A stretch of 63,457 nucleotides of DNA from JBCCMQ01 sp039026235 (GCA_039026235.1 JBCCMQ010000017.1:1-63457), one strand, 5' to 3'. Counted from the stretch's first letter, positions 16,852 to 26,262 are shown. Numbers and translations are program-made. Notes: generated from the letters alone by a model not told the origin.

Positions 16852-17712
16852 ATGAGCGGTCAGGGCAATGCTCCTGTCATCATCAAGCGCAAGAAAATCG
16901 TAGGCGGAGACGGTCACCATGGCGGTGCCTGGAAGGTCGCTTATGCAGATTTTGTGACTGCGATGATGGCCTTTTTTTTGTTAATGTGGCTGCTGAACGC
17001 AACCACGGAAAGCCAGCGCAAGGGGATCGCGGATTATTTCAGTCCAACAATACCCCTCAGCCGTGTGTCGGGTGGTGGAGAGGGTTCCTTTGGTGGCGAA
17101 AGCGTCTTCTCGGAATCCGAGCTGGCGCAAAATGGCACCGGCGGGGCCAACAGCAAGCCAAGTGAACAGAACAAGGCACGGGGCAATTCGGGCGTGAACC
17201 TGAACCTGCGCGAAGATACGCGCGCGGAAGATGAAGCGGCCAAGGCGCTTGAGAAGCTGCAACAGATACTTCAGGGCCAAAGCGGTGAAAGCCAGGTCAG
17301 TCAGCTTGCCCTGAAGCACGTCGTCACCCGCCTGACCGACGAAGGTCTTGTCATTGAGGTTTTCGATTTACCGGACGAGCGCCTTTACGGGGAAGATGGT
17401 CGCCCGACCGAGACCTTGGAATTGCTGATGAACCTCTTTGCTTCCGTTTTTGGCCTGGTCACGAATGAGATTGCCGTCAACGGCCATGTGGCCGCCGAAC
17501 CTGCGGTTCTGGTGTCGTCGGACGCCTGGGAAGCATCTGCGCAACGCGCCCAATCGGCACGCGAGATGTTGCAACTTAGGGGCCTGGGCGCGGAACGGTT
17601 CAAACGGGTGACGGCCTTTGGCGACAGGGCGCCGGCGGCCCGCAATCCCATGGCGGCGCGCAACAACCGCCTGGAGTTTGTCCTGCTACGGTCCGATTTG
17701 CTCGACGAGTAA
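16852..17712 (+). CDS. motB: Flagellar stator protein MotB
   Basis: A 286-residue stator subunit that anchors the MotA/MotB ion channel to peptidoglycan. The single membrane segment AYADFVTAMMAFFLLMWLL (residues 30-48) carries the essential ion-binding Asp33. A flexible periplasmic linker of about 130 residues follows. The C-terminal OmpA-like domain is recognisable from EIAVNGHVAAEP, the RAQSAREML helix and the final PMAARNNRLEFVLLR. The basic N terminus (IKRKKIVGG) is typical. motA is not adjacent; it lies about 10 kb away in another operon of the cluster. GAGAGGTGG before the ATG is the likely ribosome-binding site. Confidence 0.95.
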   Translation: MSGQGNAPVIIKRKKIVGGDGHHGGAWKVAYADFVTAMMAFFLLMWLLNATTESQRKGIADYFSPTIPLSRVSGGGEGSFGGESVFSESELAQNGTGGANSKPSEQNKARGNSGVNLNLREDTRAEDEAAKALEKLQQILQGQSGESQVSQLALKHVVTRLTDEGLVIEVFDLPDERLYGEDGRPTETLELLMNLFASVFGLVTNEIAVNGHVAAEPAVLVSSDAWEASAQRAQSAREMLQLRGLGAERFKRVTAFGDRAPAARNPMAARNNRLEFVLLRSDLLDE

Positions 17713-17733
17713 ATGTAGACGGCATTTTAGGTG

Positions 17734-17748
17734 TTAGGCGGCTATTAA
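17734..17748. promoter_or_regulatory. CtrA-like site upstream of flgE
   Basis: TTAG, seven bases, TTAA: one mismatch from TTAA-N7-TTAA, in the 92-bp gap between motB and flgE and 57 bases before the flgE start. It probably marks the promoter of the flgE-flgK-flgL-flgI operon. Confidence 0.5.
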
Positions 17749-17804
17749 TCGATGCGCACTAGGGCTGGCGTGGGTTTGGACCCAATGCAGCAGAAAGGTG
17801 CATC

Positions 17805-19115
17805 ATGACCATTTCCTCCGCGCTGAATGCAGGAGTGGCTGGCCTGGCGGCGAACGCAGCCCGTCTTTCCACGATCTCGGACAATATCGCCAATTCGGCA
17901 ACCTTTGGCTATAAGCGGGCCGAGGCCGATTTCACATCACTCGTAATCGACAGCGGTGGCGGCGGCTATTCCGCTGGCGGCGTGCGCACCACGACACAGC
18001 GCCTCATTGATGAACGCGGGCCACTCGTTGCATCGAACAATGCAACCGATCTGGCCGTGCGCGGGCGTGGATTTCTGCCCGTCACTTCCACAACGGCCAT
18101 CGGGCTTCAGTCTACAGCAGATGTGCCCCTCTTTCTCGCTACGACCGGTTCCTTCCGGACCGATGCCCAGGGGTATCTGATCACCGAGACCGGTCTGGCC
18201 CTTCTCGGCATACCTGCCAGCCCGGACGGGTCCATCCCGACCTTTCCCCGGGACACGGCGGACGGTCTGGTGCCGGTTCAGATCAATTCGAACCAGTTTG
18301 CCGGTGAGCCGACAACGCAGATTTCAGTGGGTGCAAACCTGCCCGCGACGGAAACCGATGTGGGGGCAAGCGGCCAGCCACTTGAACTTTCCATCGAGTA
18401 TTTCGACAACCTTGGTACGTCGGAGAACCTAACGCTGCAGTTTACGCCGACCGTGCCCGTGGCGCCGGCAACAGCCTCCTCCAACCAATGGACCCTGGTG
18501 ATCACCGATTCCGCGCTTGGTACAACGGTGGGCGAGTATGTCCTGAATTTTGACGACAGTCGTACGTCGGGCGGAACGCTGGGTTCAGTGACCACCACAT
18601 CGGGTGGAGCCTATGACACCGCGACCGGTACGCTGACGGTAACGGTGGAAGGCGGACCCATTGACATTGACATCGGCCAGCCTGGCGATCCGCTGGGTCT
18701 AACACAGCTGTCAGACAGCTTTGCGCCGACATCGATCACGAAGGACGGCTCGCCCGTGGGCAACCTCACCGGGATTGAGATTGATGCGAACGGGCTTGTG
18801 GCTGCATCGTTCGATATCGGCATCACGCGGACGCTTTATCAGATCCCACTGGTTGACGTGCCCAATGCCAATGGTCTGACGGCCCTCGACAACCAGACCT
18901 ATGCGCCGTCGCTTGAAAGCGGGTCGTTCTTTCTTTGGGACTCCGGTGACGGGCCCACTGGCGATATCGTCAGTTTCGCTCGGGAAGAATCGACGACCGA
19001 TGTTGCCGGCGAACTGACCCAGTTGATCCAGACCCAAAGAGCCTATTCGTCGAACGCAAAGGTCATCCAGACCGTCGACGAGATGCTGCAGGAAACCACG
19101 AATATCAAGCGCTGA
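17805..19115 (+). CDS. flgE: Flagellar hook protein FlgE
   Basis: A 436-residue hook subunit. The N terminus (ALNAGVAGLAANAARLSTIS, then DNIANSATFGYKRAEADF) and the C terminus (ELTQLIQTQRAYSSNAKVIQ, then TVDEMLQETTNIKR) form the paired helices shared by rod, hook and hook-associated proteins. The middle is the variable, Thr- and Gly-rich outer hook domain. It is the first gene of a four-gene co-directional run, flgE-flgK-flgL-flgI. AGAAAGGTG precedes the ATG. The subunit is exported by the flagellar type III system and assembled under the FlgD cap, which is encoded at the far end of the cluster. Confidence 0.95.
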   Translation: MTISSALNAGVAGLAANAARLSTISDNIANSATFGYKRAEADFTSLVIDSGGGGYSAGGVRTTTQRLIDERGPLVASNNATDLAVRGRGFLPVTSTTAIGLQSTADVPLFLATTGSFRTDAQGYLITETGLALLGIPASPDGSIPTFPRDTADGLVPVQINSNQFAGEPTTQISVGANLPATETDVGASGQPLELSIEYFDNLGTSENLTLQFTPTVPVAPATASSNQWTLVITDSALGTTVGEYVLNFDDSRTSGGTLGSVTTTSGGAYDTATGTLTVTVEGGPIDIDIGQPGDPLGLTQLSDSFAPTSITKDGSPVGNLTGIEIDANGLVAASFDIGITRTLYQIPLVDVPNANGLTALDNQTYAPSLESGSFFLWDSGDGPTGDIVSFAREESTTDVAGELTQLIQTQRAYSSNAKVIQTVDEMLQETTNIKR

Positions 19116-19138
19116 TCGTCTGACCGGATCACCTGATC

Positions 19139-20605
19139 ATGTCACTTTCCAGCAGCCTATCGAATGCGCTATCCGGGCTTTCCGCCGTCTCAAAGGCGGC
19201 GGAGGTGGTCACCTCGAACGTCTCGAACGCCCTGACGGAAGGTTACGGCAAGCGCGAACTGGAACTCGCAAGTACGACGGTCGGCCGCACCGGCAGCGGC
19301 GTCCGCGTGGTAACGGTGTCGCGGGTGGTCGACCAGCAACTGGTGGCCGACATCCGGATCGCAGATGCACGCGTGGCCCAGCGGCAGACGCAAACGGATT
19401 TCTTTTTGGCGGCCGAGAACGCGATCGGCACGCCGGATCAAATCGGGTCCCTTTCGGCACTGATGGACGGCTTTGAGTCGGCGCTGATCACGGCCGGGAA
19501 TTCGTCGGAAAGCGAACCCCGTCTGCAGGCGGTCGTGGATGCCGCCAATGCCGTTGTCGCAAAGCTTGATGGCGTATCCCGCGCGCTTCAGGCGCAACGT
19601 GAACAGGCTGACCAGCAAATCGCGTCGGATGTCGCGTTCATCAACGACGGTCTTCAGCGGCTCGAAGAAATTGGCGTCGAGATCACGCGGCAGATCTCGA
19701 CCGGTTATGATCCCTCATCGCTTCTCGATGAACGGCAGCGCCTTATCGGTAGTATTTCCGAGATCGTTCCAGTCAAGGAAATCGATCGCGGCCGCGGGCA
19801 AATCGCCCTGATAACACCCACAGGGGGCATACTTCTGGACGGGACCGCCGCAGTTCTTGAGTTTCAGCCCGCTGGCGTCATTACGCCCGATATGGAGCGT
19901 TCCGCAGGTTCTCTTTCCGGTCTTTCGATCAATGGGCGGCCGGTCGATCTGGACGGCGCTCTGAACCCCATTGGAGGTGGCCGGCTTGATGCGCTGTTTC
20001 AGGTGCGTGATGAACTGGCGGTCAACGAGCAGGCGCACGTCGACGCTGTGGCCCGCGATCTGATCGAGCGCTTCCAGGATCCCGCTGTGGATCCGTCGCT
20101 CGCACCCGGCGACGCCGGCCTCTTCACCGATGCGGGGGCGGCGCTTTCGATCGTGGTCCCGGAAGATGAGATTGGGCTGTCACAGCGGCTGGTGCTTAAC
20201 CCGCTTGTCGATCCGGCAGCCGGTGGTTCCTTGGCGGCGCTCCGTGACGGGCTGTCGGCCACGACGCCACGCGACCCAGGCGACGCGACGGTGTTGCGCG
20301 CCATGGGCGACGCGTTGGCCGCTTTTCGCACGCCAGCTTCCGGCGGATTCTCGGGCGCGACGCGCACGGCGGGCGGGTTGAGCGCTGAATTTCTGTCCTT
20401 CGTGGCCACGGCCCGTCAGGACAGTGAAGGGCGTTTGGCGTTCACTTCAAGCCAGGCGAACGAGCTGAACAACCTGTTGCTGCAGAACGGCGTCGATACG
20501 GACGAAGAGTTGCAGAACCTTCTGCTCATTGAACAAACCTATGCGGCCAATGCCCAGGTCATTCAAACCATAGATCAACTGCTGCAGCAGCTTCTGGAGA
20601 TCTGA
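19139..20605 (+). CDS. flgK: Flagellar hook-associated protein 1 FlgK
   Basis: A 488-residue junction protein between hook and filament. The N terminus SLSSSLSNALSGLSAVSKAA followed by VVTSNVSNALTEGYGKRELE, and the C-terminal ELQNLLLIEQTYAANAQVIQ, are the axial-family ends. The conserved middle part LDERQRLIGSISEIVPVKEI matches FlgK rather than FlgE. It starts 23 bases after flgE and is followed two bases later by flgL, so all are in one operon. The protein is exported through the flagellar channel and assembled after the hook is finished. Confidence 0.94.
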   Translation: MSLSSSLSNALSGLSAVSKAAEVVTSNVSNALTEGYGKRELELASTTVGRTGSGVRVVTVSRVVDQQLVADIRIADARVAQRQTQTDFFLAAENAIGTPDQIGSLSALMDGFESALITAGNSSESEPRLQAVVDAANAVVAKLDGVSRALQAQREQADQQIASDVAFINDGLQRLEEIGVEITRQISTGYDPSSLLDERQRLIGSISEIVPVKEIDRGRGQIALITPTGGILLDGTAAVLEFQPAGVITPDMERSAGSLSGLSINGRPVDLDGALNPIGGGRLDALFQVRDELAVNEQAHVDAVARDLIERFQDPAVDPSLAPGDAGLFTDAGAALSIVVPEDEIGLSQRLVLNPLVDPAAGGSLAALRDGLSATTPRDPGDATVLRAMGDALAAFRTPASGGFSGATRTAGGLSAEFLSFVATARQDSEGRLAFTSSQANELNNLLLQNGVDTDEELQNLLLIEQTYAANAQVIQTIDQLLQQLLEI

Positions 20606-20606
20606 C

Positions 20607-21614
20607 ATGCAATTAACCTCGGTTGGTGATCTTTCGCGAAGCTTTTCGCTGAAACGCGAGACGGCGGAGCTTAAGGCGGCTGTCGACCGTTTATCCCGTG
20701 AAGTGACGACCGGCCGGACGCAGGATGTACCCAAGGCGGTTCGGGGCGATTTTCTGCCCCTGTCCGGCATCGAGCGAACGATCCGCACTTACGGCGCCTA
20801 TCAAAGCAGCGCCGGAGAGGCAGGGGTCTTCGTCGAAACCGCGCAGCGTGCGCTTGATACAGTGCAGGAATTCGTCACCCGATCGGGCAGCAGCTTAATG
20901 TCGGTTTCCAGTGCCGGGGATGCTTCCACATTCTCGACCGTGACCGGTGAGGCCCGCCAGAACCTCGAATCTGTCATTTCGGCCCTGAACGTCCAAGTCG
21001 GTGGCCGGACCGTTTTTGCGGGCACGGCGACGAGTGGCGCGGCGCTTCTTGATGCCGATGCCATGATGACCGACATTGCAGCGGCCGTGGTCGGGTTGAC
21101 CACGGCCACGGATGTGGTTGACGCGATCGACGATTGGTTCGAACAGCCCGGCGGCAGCTTCGAGACTATTGGTTATCTCGGATCCACCACCGCGTTGCTG
21201 CCGTTTCAGCTGGCGCCGGGGACGACTGCGCGCTTTACGGCCACCGCCGCCGACGCTCAGCTGCGCGATGTGCTCAAAGGTCTGGCACTGGGCGCTGTGC
21301 TCGATGGCAACAGCCTTGCCCTGACATCTGAGGAACAACGAGAGCTGATCCGCACTGCCGGTGAGGCGTTGCTTGGCGCTGATAAGGATCTGGCGCTGTA
21401 CCGGTCCGGCATTGGTACCGCGGAAGCGCAGATCGCCAATGCCGTGGCCCGCAACAGTGCCGAGATTTCTGCGTTGGAACTCGTGCGCGCCGACATTCTG
21501 GGCGTGGACCAGTATGCGGCGGCGAGCGACCTGGAAAGTGTCGCCGCCCAGCTCGAGACCCTTTACGCGTTAACTGCACGGACATCCGGACTGAGCCTGG
21601 TGAATTTCCTATGA
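20607..21614 (+). CDS. flgL: Flagellar hook-associated protein 3 FlgL
   Basis: A 335-residue second junction protein. The flagellin-like terminal helices are visible: the N-terminal region with FSLKRETAELKAAVDRLSRE and a C-terminal helix including YAAASDLESVAAQLETLYAL before SLVNFL. The middle has GARQNLESVISALNVQVGG-type segments with a glycine-rich turn followed by FAGTATSGAAL, as in FlgL. Only one base separates it from the flgK stop. Its own stop overlaps the flgI start as ATGA, which indicates translational coupling. Confidence 0.9.
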   Translation: MQLTSVGDLSRSFSLKRETAELKAAVDRLSREVTTGRTQDVPKAVRGDFLPLSGIERTIRTYGAYQSSAGEAGVFVETAQRALDTVQEFVTRSGSSLMSVSSAGDASTFSTVTGEARQNLESVISALNVQVGGRTVFAGTATSGAALLDADAMMTDIAAAVVGLTTATDVVDAIDDWFEQPGGSFETIGYLGSTTALLPFQLAPGTTARFTATAADAQLRDVLKGLALGAVLDGNSLALTSEEQRELIRTAGEALLGADKDLALYRSGIGTAEAQIANAVARNSAEISALELVRADILGVDQYAAASDLESVAAQLETLYALTARTSGLSLVNFL

Positions 21615-22714
21615 TACGACTTGCACTTGCGACCCTGTTTGCTTCGCTACTTGCCGTAACCAGCCATGCCGGCCCGATCCGGATAAAGGATCTGGTGGAA
21701 TTCGATGGCGTGCGCGGAAACGATCTTGTGGGCTATGGCCTTGTCGTCGGCCTGAACGGCACCGGGGATGGTCTGCGAAACTCGCCGTTCACCGAGGAAA
21801 TCCTGTCCAACATTCTAGAGCGGTTGGGCGTCAACGTGTCCGGCGAGCAATTCCGACCGCGGAATGTGGCGGCGGTTTTCGTGACTGCGAGTTTGCCGCC
21901 TTTTGCCCGTGTCGGCAGCCGGATCGACATCACGGTTTCGGCCATTGGCGACGCAAAAAGCCTTCTGGGCGGCACCCTTATCATGACGCCACTCAATGCT
22001 GCGGATGGCGAAATATATGCCGTGGCGCAGGGTACAGTGATCGCCGGCGGCGTTGTGGCCAGTGGCGCCGCGGCCGAAGAAACCAGCGGTGTTCCAACCG
22101 CCGGTCTTATTCCTTCGGGCGCCCGGGTTGAGCGCGAGATCCCCTTTGCCTTCAACGATCTGAACCGTATCCGTCTTGCGTTGCGGGTCCCCGATTTCAC
22201 GACCGCTGGCCGGATTGAACGCGCAATCAATGACAGCCTTGGCCAGAACGTGGCCACGATGCTTGATTCCGGCACGGTACAACTCGATCTTGCTTCGGTC
22301 TCGGCGCGGTCGCCAGCCCATCTGGTGAGCACGATCGAGAATGTCTATGTCCGACCTGAGACCAAGGCCCGCGTGGTTGTCGATCAGCGCTCGGGCACGA
22401 TTGTTCTGGGCGAAGACGTCAGGATTTCGCGGGTGGCCGTGTCTCAGGGTAATCTGACGCTTCGCATCGAAGAAACGCCCGTGGTGGTTCAGCCCAACCC
22501 GTTCAGCGATGGCGAGACGATCGTCGTCCCCCGTACGCGGGCCCAGATCGAGGAAGAACGCGGTATTGGTCTGGCAGAAGTGCCGCCAGGCACATCGCTT
22601 TCCGAGGTTATCGCCGGGCTAAATGCGTTGGGTGTCGCGCCGCGGGACATGATCGATATCCTGAAAAGTATAAAAGCGGCAGGCGCGCTGCATGCGGAAT
22701 TCGTTGTCCGCTAG
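21611..22714 (+). CDS. flgI: Flagellar P-ring protein FlgI
   Basis: A 367-residue periplasmic ring protein. A Sec signal peptide (IRLALATLFASLLAVTSHA) is cleaved before GPIRIKDLVEFDGVRGN. The family signature LVGYGLVVGLNGTGDG and the C-terminal SLSEVIAGLNALGVAPRDMI followed by ILKSIKAAGALHAE are present. The length matches FlgI. The P ring surrounds the rod in the peptidoglycan layer and needs FlgA as its chaperone; flgA is encoded elsewhere in this cluster. It is the last gene of the flgE operon and converges on fliP. Confidence 0.97.
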   Translation: MIRLALATLFASLLAVTSHAGPIRIKDLVEFDGVRGNDLVGYGLVVGLNGTGDGLRNSPFTEEILSNILERLGVNVSGEQFRPRNVAAVFVTASLPPFARVGSRIDITVSAIGDAKSLLGGTLIMTPLNAADGEIYAVAQGTVIAGGVVASGAAAEETSGVPTAGLIPSGARVEREIPFAFNDLNRIRLALRVPDFTTAGRIERAINDSLGQNVATMLDSGTVQLDLASVSARSPAHLVSTIENVYVRPETKARVVVDQRSGTIVLGEDVRISRVAVSQGNLTLRIEETPVVVQPNPFSDGETIVVPRTRAQIEEERGIGLAEVPPGTSLSEVIAGLNALGVAPRDMIDILKSIKAAGALHAEFVVR

Positions 22715-22943
22715 TCATTTGGCACCTGGGCCTCAATCGGGTCACGATCACTTGTGCAGGTTGCCCCGAAGAAGTCTGCGCCCCCATGCCGCCCTCGGTG
22801 GCATAAAAGGGTTTCGCCCTGCGATCCATGCTTTGGAACCGAGGTTGCTTTCGAGATTTGCGCTTAGGCTTGGATTGCTGCCGCGAATTTCGCGGATCGC
22901 GTCTTACAGGGTACGCTTTGCACGCTCCGCGCGCTGCAGATTG
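22715..22943. other. Convergent gap flgI/fliP with a perfect palindrome
   Basis: No gene was found in these 229 bases. CCGCGAA (22881-22887), one base, TTCGCGG (22889-22895) is a perfect 15-base palindrome, and a short AGGG/CCCT stem lies near 22817-22829. Neither is followed by a T-rich run of terminator type. Since two operons converge here, these may still be transcript-end structures. Confidence 0.45.
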
Positions 22944-23687
22944 CTAAAGATATGACCTAACCAGCGCTTCAGATACCAATGTCCATCCGTCGGCAACGAC
23001 AAAGAACGCCAGCTTGAAGGGCAGGGATACGACCGCCGGCGGGACCATCATCATGCCCATCGACATGAGCACCGATGCGACCACCAAATCGATCACAAGG
23101 AACGGCAGAAAAATCAGGAAACCTACCTGAAAGGCCCGTTCAATTTCGCTCAGCAAGAAGCTGGGGACCAGAACGGACAACGGCGTCGTGGCGGCTATAT
23201 CCTCACCCGGAACCACACCGCGCAGCTCTGCGAGCCGGAAGAGCGTGTCGGTATCAACCCGCGCCGCCATGAAAACCTGAAAGGGCGCCATGGTGTTTGA
23301 GAAGGCCACCGTATAATCGGTCGCACCTTCGGTCAGGGGACGCAATCCGTTTTGCCAAGCCTCGGCAAACACGGGCTCCATCACGTAGTAGGTGATAAAA
23401 AGCGCGAGGCTTACGATCAGCATGTTGGGTGGCGATTGCTGCAGGCCGATCCCCTGGCGCAGAATTGCAAGCACAGTGACAACGAAGGGAAAGCAGGTGA
23501 CCATGATGGCGATCCCTGGCGCAAGGCTGAGTACCGTTATCAGGGCAATCAGTTGCAGCGACCGGGCGGTTAGAGATCCCTCGTCACCGAAGTCGATAGA
23601 AAGTTCTTGAGCCGTGATGGGGCCTGCAAAAGACGCGAACACCGCGACCGTCAGAAGTAAATGCAGGATCCTGCGCTGCGGCGGCAT
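22944..23687 (-). CDS. fliP: Flagellar export gate protein FliP
   Basis: A 247-residue polytopic membrane protein of the FliPQR export gate. An N-terminal signal-like segment (residues 8-26) ends near ITAQE. The core has SLAPGIAIMVTCFPFVVTVL and RQGIGLQQSPPNMLIVSLAL, the strong FliP signature, and the C-terminal LVIDLVVASVLMSMGMMMVP followed by VVSLPFKLAFFVVADGW. It is the last gene of the minus-strand run fliF-fliH-fliN-fliP, starting 6 bases after the fliN stop. fliO, which often precedes fliP in other bacteria, is absent here. Confidence 0.97.
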   Translation of the reverse strand: MPPQRRILHLLLTVAVFASFAGPITAQELSIDFGDEGSLTARSLQLIALITVLSLAPGIAIMVTCFPFVVTVLAILRQGIGLQQSPPNMLIVSLALFITYYVMEPVFAEAWQNGLRPLTEGATDYTVAFSNTMAPFQVFMAARVDTDTLFRLAELRGVVPGEDIAATTPLSVLVPSFLLSEIERAFQVGFLIFLPFLVIDLVVASVLMSMGMMMVPPAVVSLPFKLAFFVVADGWTLVSEALVRSYL

Positions 23688-23693
23688 GTTGGG

Positions 23694-23984
23694 TTAAAGC
23701 CCCTCGCTCAGGTCGGCAACCTCGGTCAGGCGAACGGCCAGGCTGCCTTCTTCTTCGCCTTCTTCGAGTTCGCCCCGCGCGATCAGGCGTTCGCCAACGT
23801 AAAGCTCCACCGGATCTTCTGATGAACTGTCAAGCGTCAGAACCGAATCCGGTCGCATAGCCAGAAGCGTGCGCACCGCCGGTCGCGCGCGACCCACGCA
23901 AATCAGAACCTCGATGGGAATCTGTGAAAGTGGATTGGTGTCCGCCGCGTCGCGGTCCTGAGCTTGCGGGGTTTCAAGCGACAT
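23694..23984 (-). CDS. fliN: Flagellar C-ring protein FliN
   Basis: A 96-residue SpoA-domain protein. After a short polar N terminus comes PIEVLICVGRARPAVRTLLA, then LDSSSEDPVELYVGERLIARGE, matching the FliN/SpoA core. FliN forms the lower C ring of the motor switch. ATG at 23984 is chosen because AGGAGGACC precedes it at ideal spacing and it gives the normal length. Longer in-frame readings overlap fliH deeply. The gene overlaps the end of fliH by 11 bases. The usual partner FliM is not seen anywhere in the window. Confidence 0.93.
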   Translation of the reverse strand: MSLETPQAQDRDAADTNPLSQIPIEVLICVGRARPAVRTLLAMRPDSVLTLDSSSEDPVELYVGERLIARGELEEGEEEGSLAVRLTEVADLSEGL

Positions 23985-24576
23985 TTCTTTGGTCCTCCTT
24001 CGCATGATCGAAGAATTCGGCAGTGGCCGCGCTGACGCTGGCCAAAAGGGCGCCGCTGTCGATCTGTCTTTCGGCCTCTCCGACGCGAAGGCGCACTTGT
24101 CCGGGAACGAGGTCCGGATCTTCGGACAGCCTTGTGCGCGGTTCGTGGTCTTCGCCAAGCGCGGTCTTCACGGCCTCGCGGTCGTTGGGATGCAGAGAGA
24201 TCTCGAAAGCCGCATCCGTTACGCCATCGGCCATGGTGAGCAGTTCCTCAAGAACATGCGCACCGAGGCTGGCCGTGGCCAGTTTCGGCAACACTGAGTC
24301 GGTCAACTCGCGTACCAGGGGCTCAAGTGCTTCAAGAAGCTGCGTCCGGGCTTCGGTAAATGTAAAGCTCATATCCTGCAGGTTCCTGGCCAGTTCGGAA
24401 CGGATATGTGCCACTTCCTTGCTGTGCGCTGCACTGCTGTCTTCCCAGCCAGCCTTGTAGCCCCGATCGAACGATTCAAGAACGCGCTCTTCCACGTCGG
24501 ACTTTTCCCGTGCCTGGGCTTGGGCCGTCGGCCGAGACGGTACGGAAAAGTCCTCGAGAAGATGTTTGATAGACAT
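23974..24576 (-). CDS. fliH: Flagellar export regulator FliH (divergent)
   Basis: A 200-residue helical protein assigned as FliH from its position between fliF and fliN and from its composition: an N terminus with a charged coil (QAREKSDVEERVLESFDRGY, KAGWEDSSAAHSKE), then the C-terminal part with FEISLHPNDREAVKTAL and LRVGEAERQIDSGALLASVS, the FliH/V-ATPase-E-like half. In the family FliH binds and restrains the ATPase FliI and links it to FliN. ATG at 24576 follows the fliF stop by one base. Sequence conservation of FliH is always low, hence the moderate certainty. Confidence 0.82.
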   Translation of the reverse strand: MSIKHLLEDFSVPSRPTAQAQAREKSDVEERVLESFDRGYKAGWEDSSAAHSKEVAHIRSELARNLQDMSFTFTEARTQLLEALEPLVRELTDSVLPKLATASLGAHVLEELLTMADGVTDAAFEISLHPNDREAVKTALGEDHEPRTRLSEDPDLVPGQVRLRVGEAERQIDSGALLASVSAATAEFFDHAKEDQRNVA

Positions 24577-24577
24577 G

Positions 24578-26209
24578 TCAGCGCGCCGTTTCGTCCGCTT
24601 CCATCCAACTGCGCAGGATGCCAACGGTGTCATCTTGACGGTCCTGGATCAGCGACCTCAGACGTTCGACCGGATCTTCCTGCAATGACGCGAGGTTTGG
24701 CAGCGCCGGCAGTGTTTCGGAGACGGCGGCGGCCGTATCGCTGAGTGGGGCAGAGACCTGAGGCCCTTCACCCGGTTCGGCAATCTCGCCGGTCAGCGCC
24801 GGAACGCCGCTAGGCTCCGGTGACGCGAGGGCGGCCGCCGGTCCGGGTGTCGCTGCGGCGAAGATCGGGCGCACCACAAAAAGACCAAGCGCAAGGGCCA
24901 CTGCGGCGAGGAGTATGGACTGGGCGATCGTCATTACGTCGATATTGAGCCGGCTCAGCAACGCCGCGCTTGCTCCGGTGCCTTCCGCGGGCAGCGGGCT
25001 GAACTCTAGCGACGTGATGGTGATGACATCGCCCCTCGCCTCATCAAATCCCACGGCCGAAGCCACCAGGCCGCGCAATGCTTCAAGTTCCTCCGGCGGA
25101 CGGGCCTGTGTTATCGTCTGGCCGGTATCGTCTGTACCGGTGACGGCGTCGACGAGTACCGCCACGCTCAGCCGCTTGATCGCCCCCGGTGCCCGCACAA
25201 GCTCTCGCTGCGTTTCCGAGACCTCATAGTTTATGCGCTCGTTCGTACGTGTCGTATTGTTCGAATTTTCCTGCCCCGACGCCGCGTCTCCGGTCGGTAG
25301 GTTGCTCGCCACAGAGACGCCCGAGGCATTTTCCCGCGCCTGGCTTGACTGCTCGCCGATATCGGTCGAAATCGCGACACGGCTCTCGGGGTCAAAGACC
25401 CGTTCCGTGATCTGTTCGCTTTCGGTAACGGATTCGATTGCGACCTCGACAACGGCTTTTCCGCGTCCAACACGCGCCTCAAGTATGCGGGTCACATTTG
25501 CACGCAACTGGGCCGCGCGGTCCTGTCCCGACGCTGCCGGGTCATCCATGGGATCGCCCGCGAAAACCTGGCCGCTTGCACTGTCGATAACCGAGACATC
25601 CGCCGGCTCTAATCCGGCCACGGCCGACCCGACCAAGAATTTGAGCGCTGTGGCCGTTCGAGCCGACAACGTGCCGCTGCTCGATCCGACGGTCACCGAA
25701 GCGGTCAGACCCTGTGGACGCCGCAGGCCACCGCCGGGCATGCGCCCGATATGGACGCGGGCGGAATTGAATTGCGGGCTGGCAAGGATCGTACGTGCCA
25801 GTTCACCTTCCTTTGCGCGCCAGTAAGCCGCGTCGAACATCTGTGATGTGGTCGCGAAACCGCTCAGATTGTCCAAAAGTTCGTACCCGGCGCCGCCGCT
25901 TGCCGGAAGACCCTCGGCCGCAAGCGACAGGCGCAACCCGTCTCTTTGTGCCGCGGGCACGTAGATCGCGTTGCCTTTAACATCATAGGGCACTGTCGCT
26001 GCCTGAAGAGCAGTGATCACCTCACCGGCCGCGGCCGGTTCCAGCCCGGCATAAAGAAGTGACATGCTGGGTGTCGAGGCCATTCGCGACAGCCCGAGGA
26101 CAGAGGCGAACACCGCGACCGTTGCCGCGATAACGATGATCTTGCGACGCAAATCGAGCCCCGACCAAAGGTTGGCAATTCCGTCCACCAAATTCTCCCA
26201 ATCCGACAT
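24578..26209 (-). CDS. fliF: Flagellar MS-ring protein FliF
   Basis: A 543-residue MS-ring subunit with two membrane segments, near residues 22-42 and about 425-445. The ring-building motifs include MSLLYAGLEPAAAGEVITAL, then a conserved GYELLDNLSGFATTSQMFDA and AYWRAKEGELARTI. The C-terminal cytoplasmic tail ends with DPVERLRSLIQDRQDDTVGI followed by LRSWMEADE, which resembles the FliG-binding segment of other FliF proteins. ATG at 26209 gives MSDWENLVDG. An upstream in-frame start is possible but would add 15 unlikely residues. It is the first gene of the minus-strand fliF-fliH-fliN-fliP operon, divergent from fliL. Confidence 0.95.
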   Translation of the reverse strand: MSDWENLVDGIANLWSGLDLRRKIIVIAATVAVFASVLGLSRMASTPSMSLLYAGLEPAAAGEVITALQAATVPYDVKGNAIYVPAAQRDGLRLSLAAEGLPASGGAGYELLDNLSGFATTSQMFDAAYWRAKEGELARTILASPQFNSARVHIGRMPGGGLRRPQGLTASVTVGSSSGTLSARTATALKFLVGSAVAGLEPADVSVIDSASGQVFAGDPMDDPAASGQDRAAQLRANVTRILEARVGRGKAVVEVAIESVTESEQITERVFDPESRVAISTDIGEQSSQARENASGVSVASNLPTGDAASGQENSNNTTRTNERINYEVSETQRELVRAPGAIKRLSVAVLVDAVTGTDDTGQTITQARPPEELEALRGLVASAVGFDEARGDVITITSLEFSPLPAEGTGASAALLSRLNIDVMTIAQSILLAAVALALGLFVVRPIFAAATPGPAAALASPEPSGVPALTGEIAEPGEGPQVSAPLSDTAAAVSETLPALPNLASLQEDPVERLRSLIQDRQDDTVGILRSWMEADETAR

Positions 26210-26247
26210 TCTGTCCGAACAGACAGGAACAACCTCCCCGATCCGGC

Positions 26248-26262
26248 TTAACAATCGGTTAG
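26248..26262. promoter_or_regulatory. CtrA-like site between fliF and fliL
   Basis: TTAA, seven bases, TTAG: one mismatch from TTAA-N7-TTAA, centred in the 99-bp divergent gap of the fliF and fliL operons. It could control both directions. Confidence 0.55.

Noticed and set aside
22692..22955. 87-codon plus-strand open frame between flgI and fliP
   Set aside because: It starts inside flgI and has Arg/Leu-rich random composition with no ribosome-binding site.
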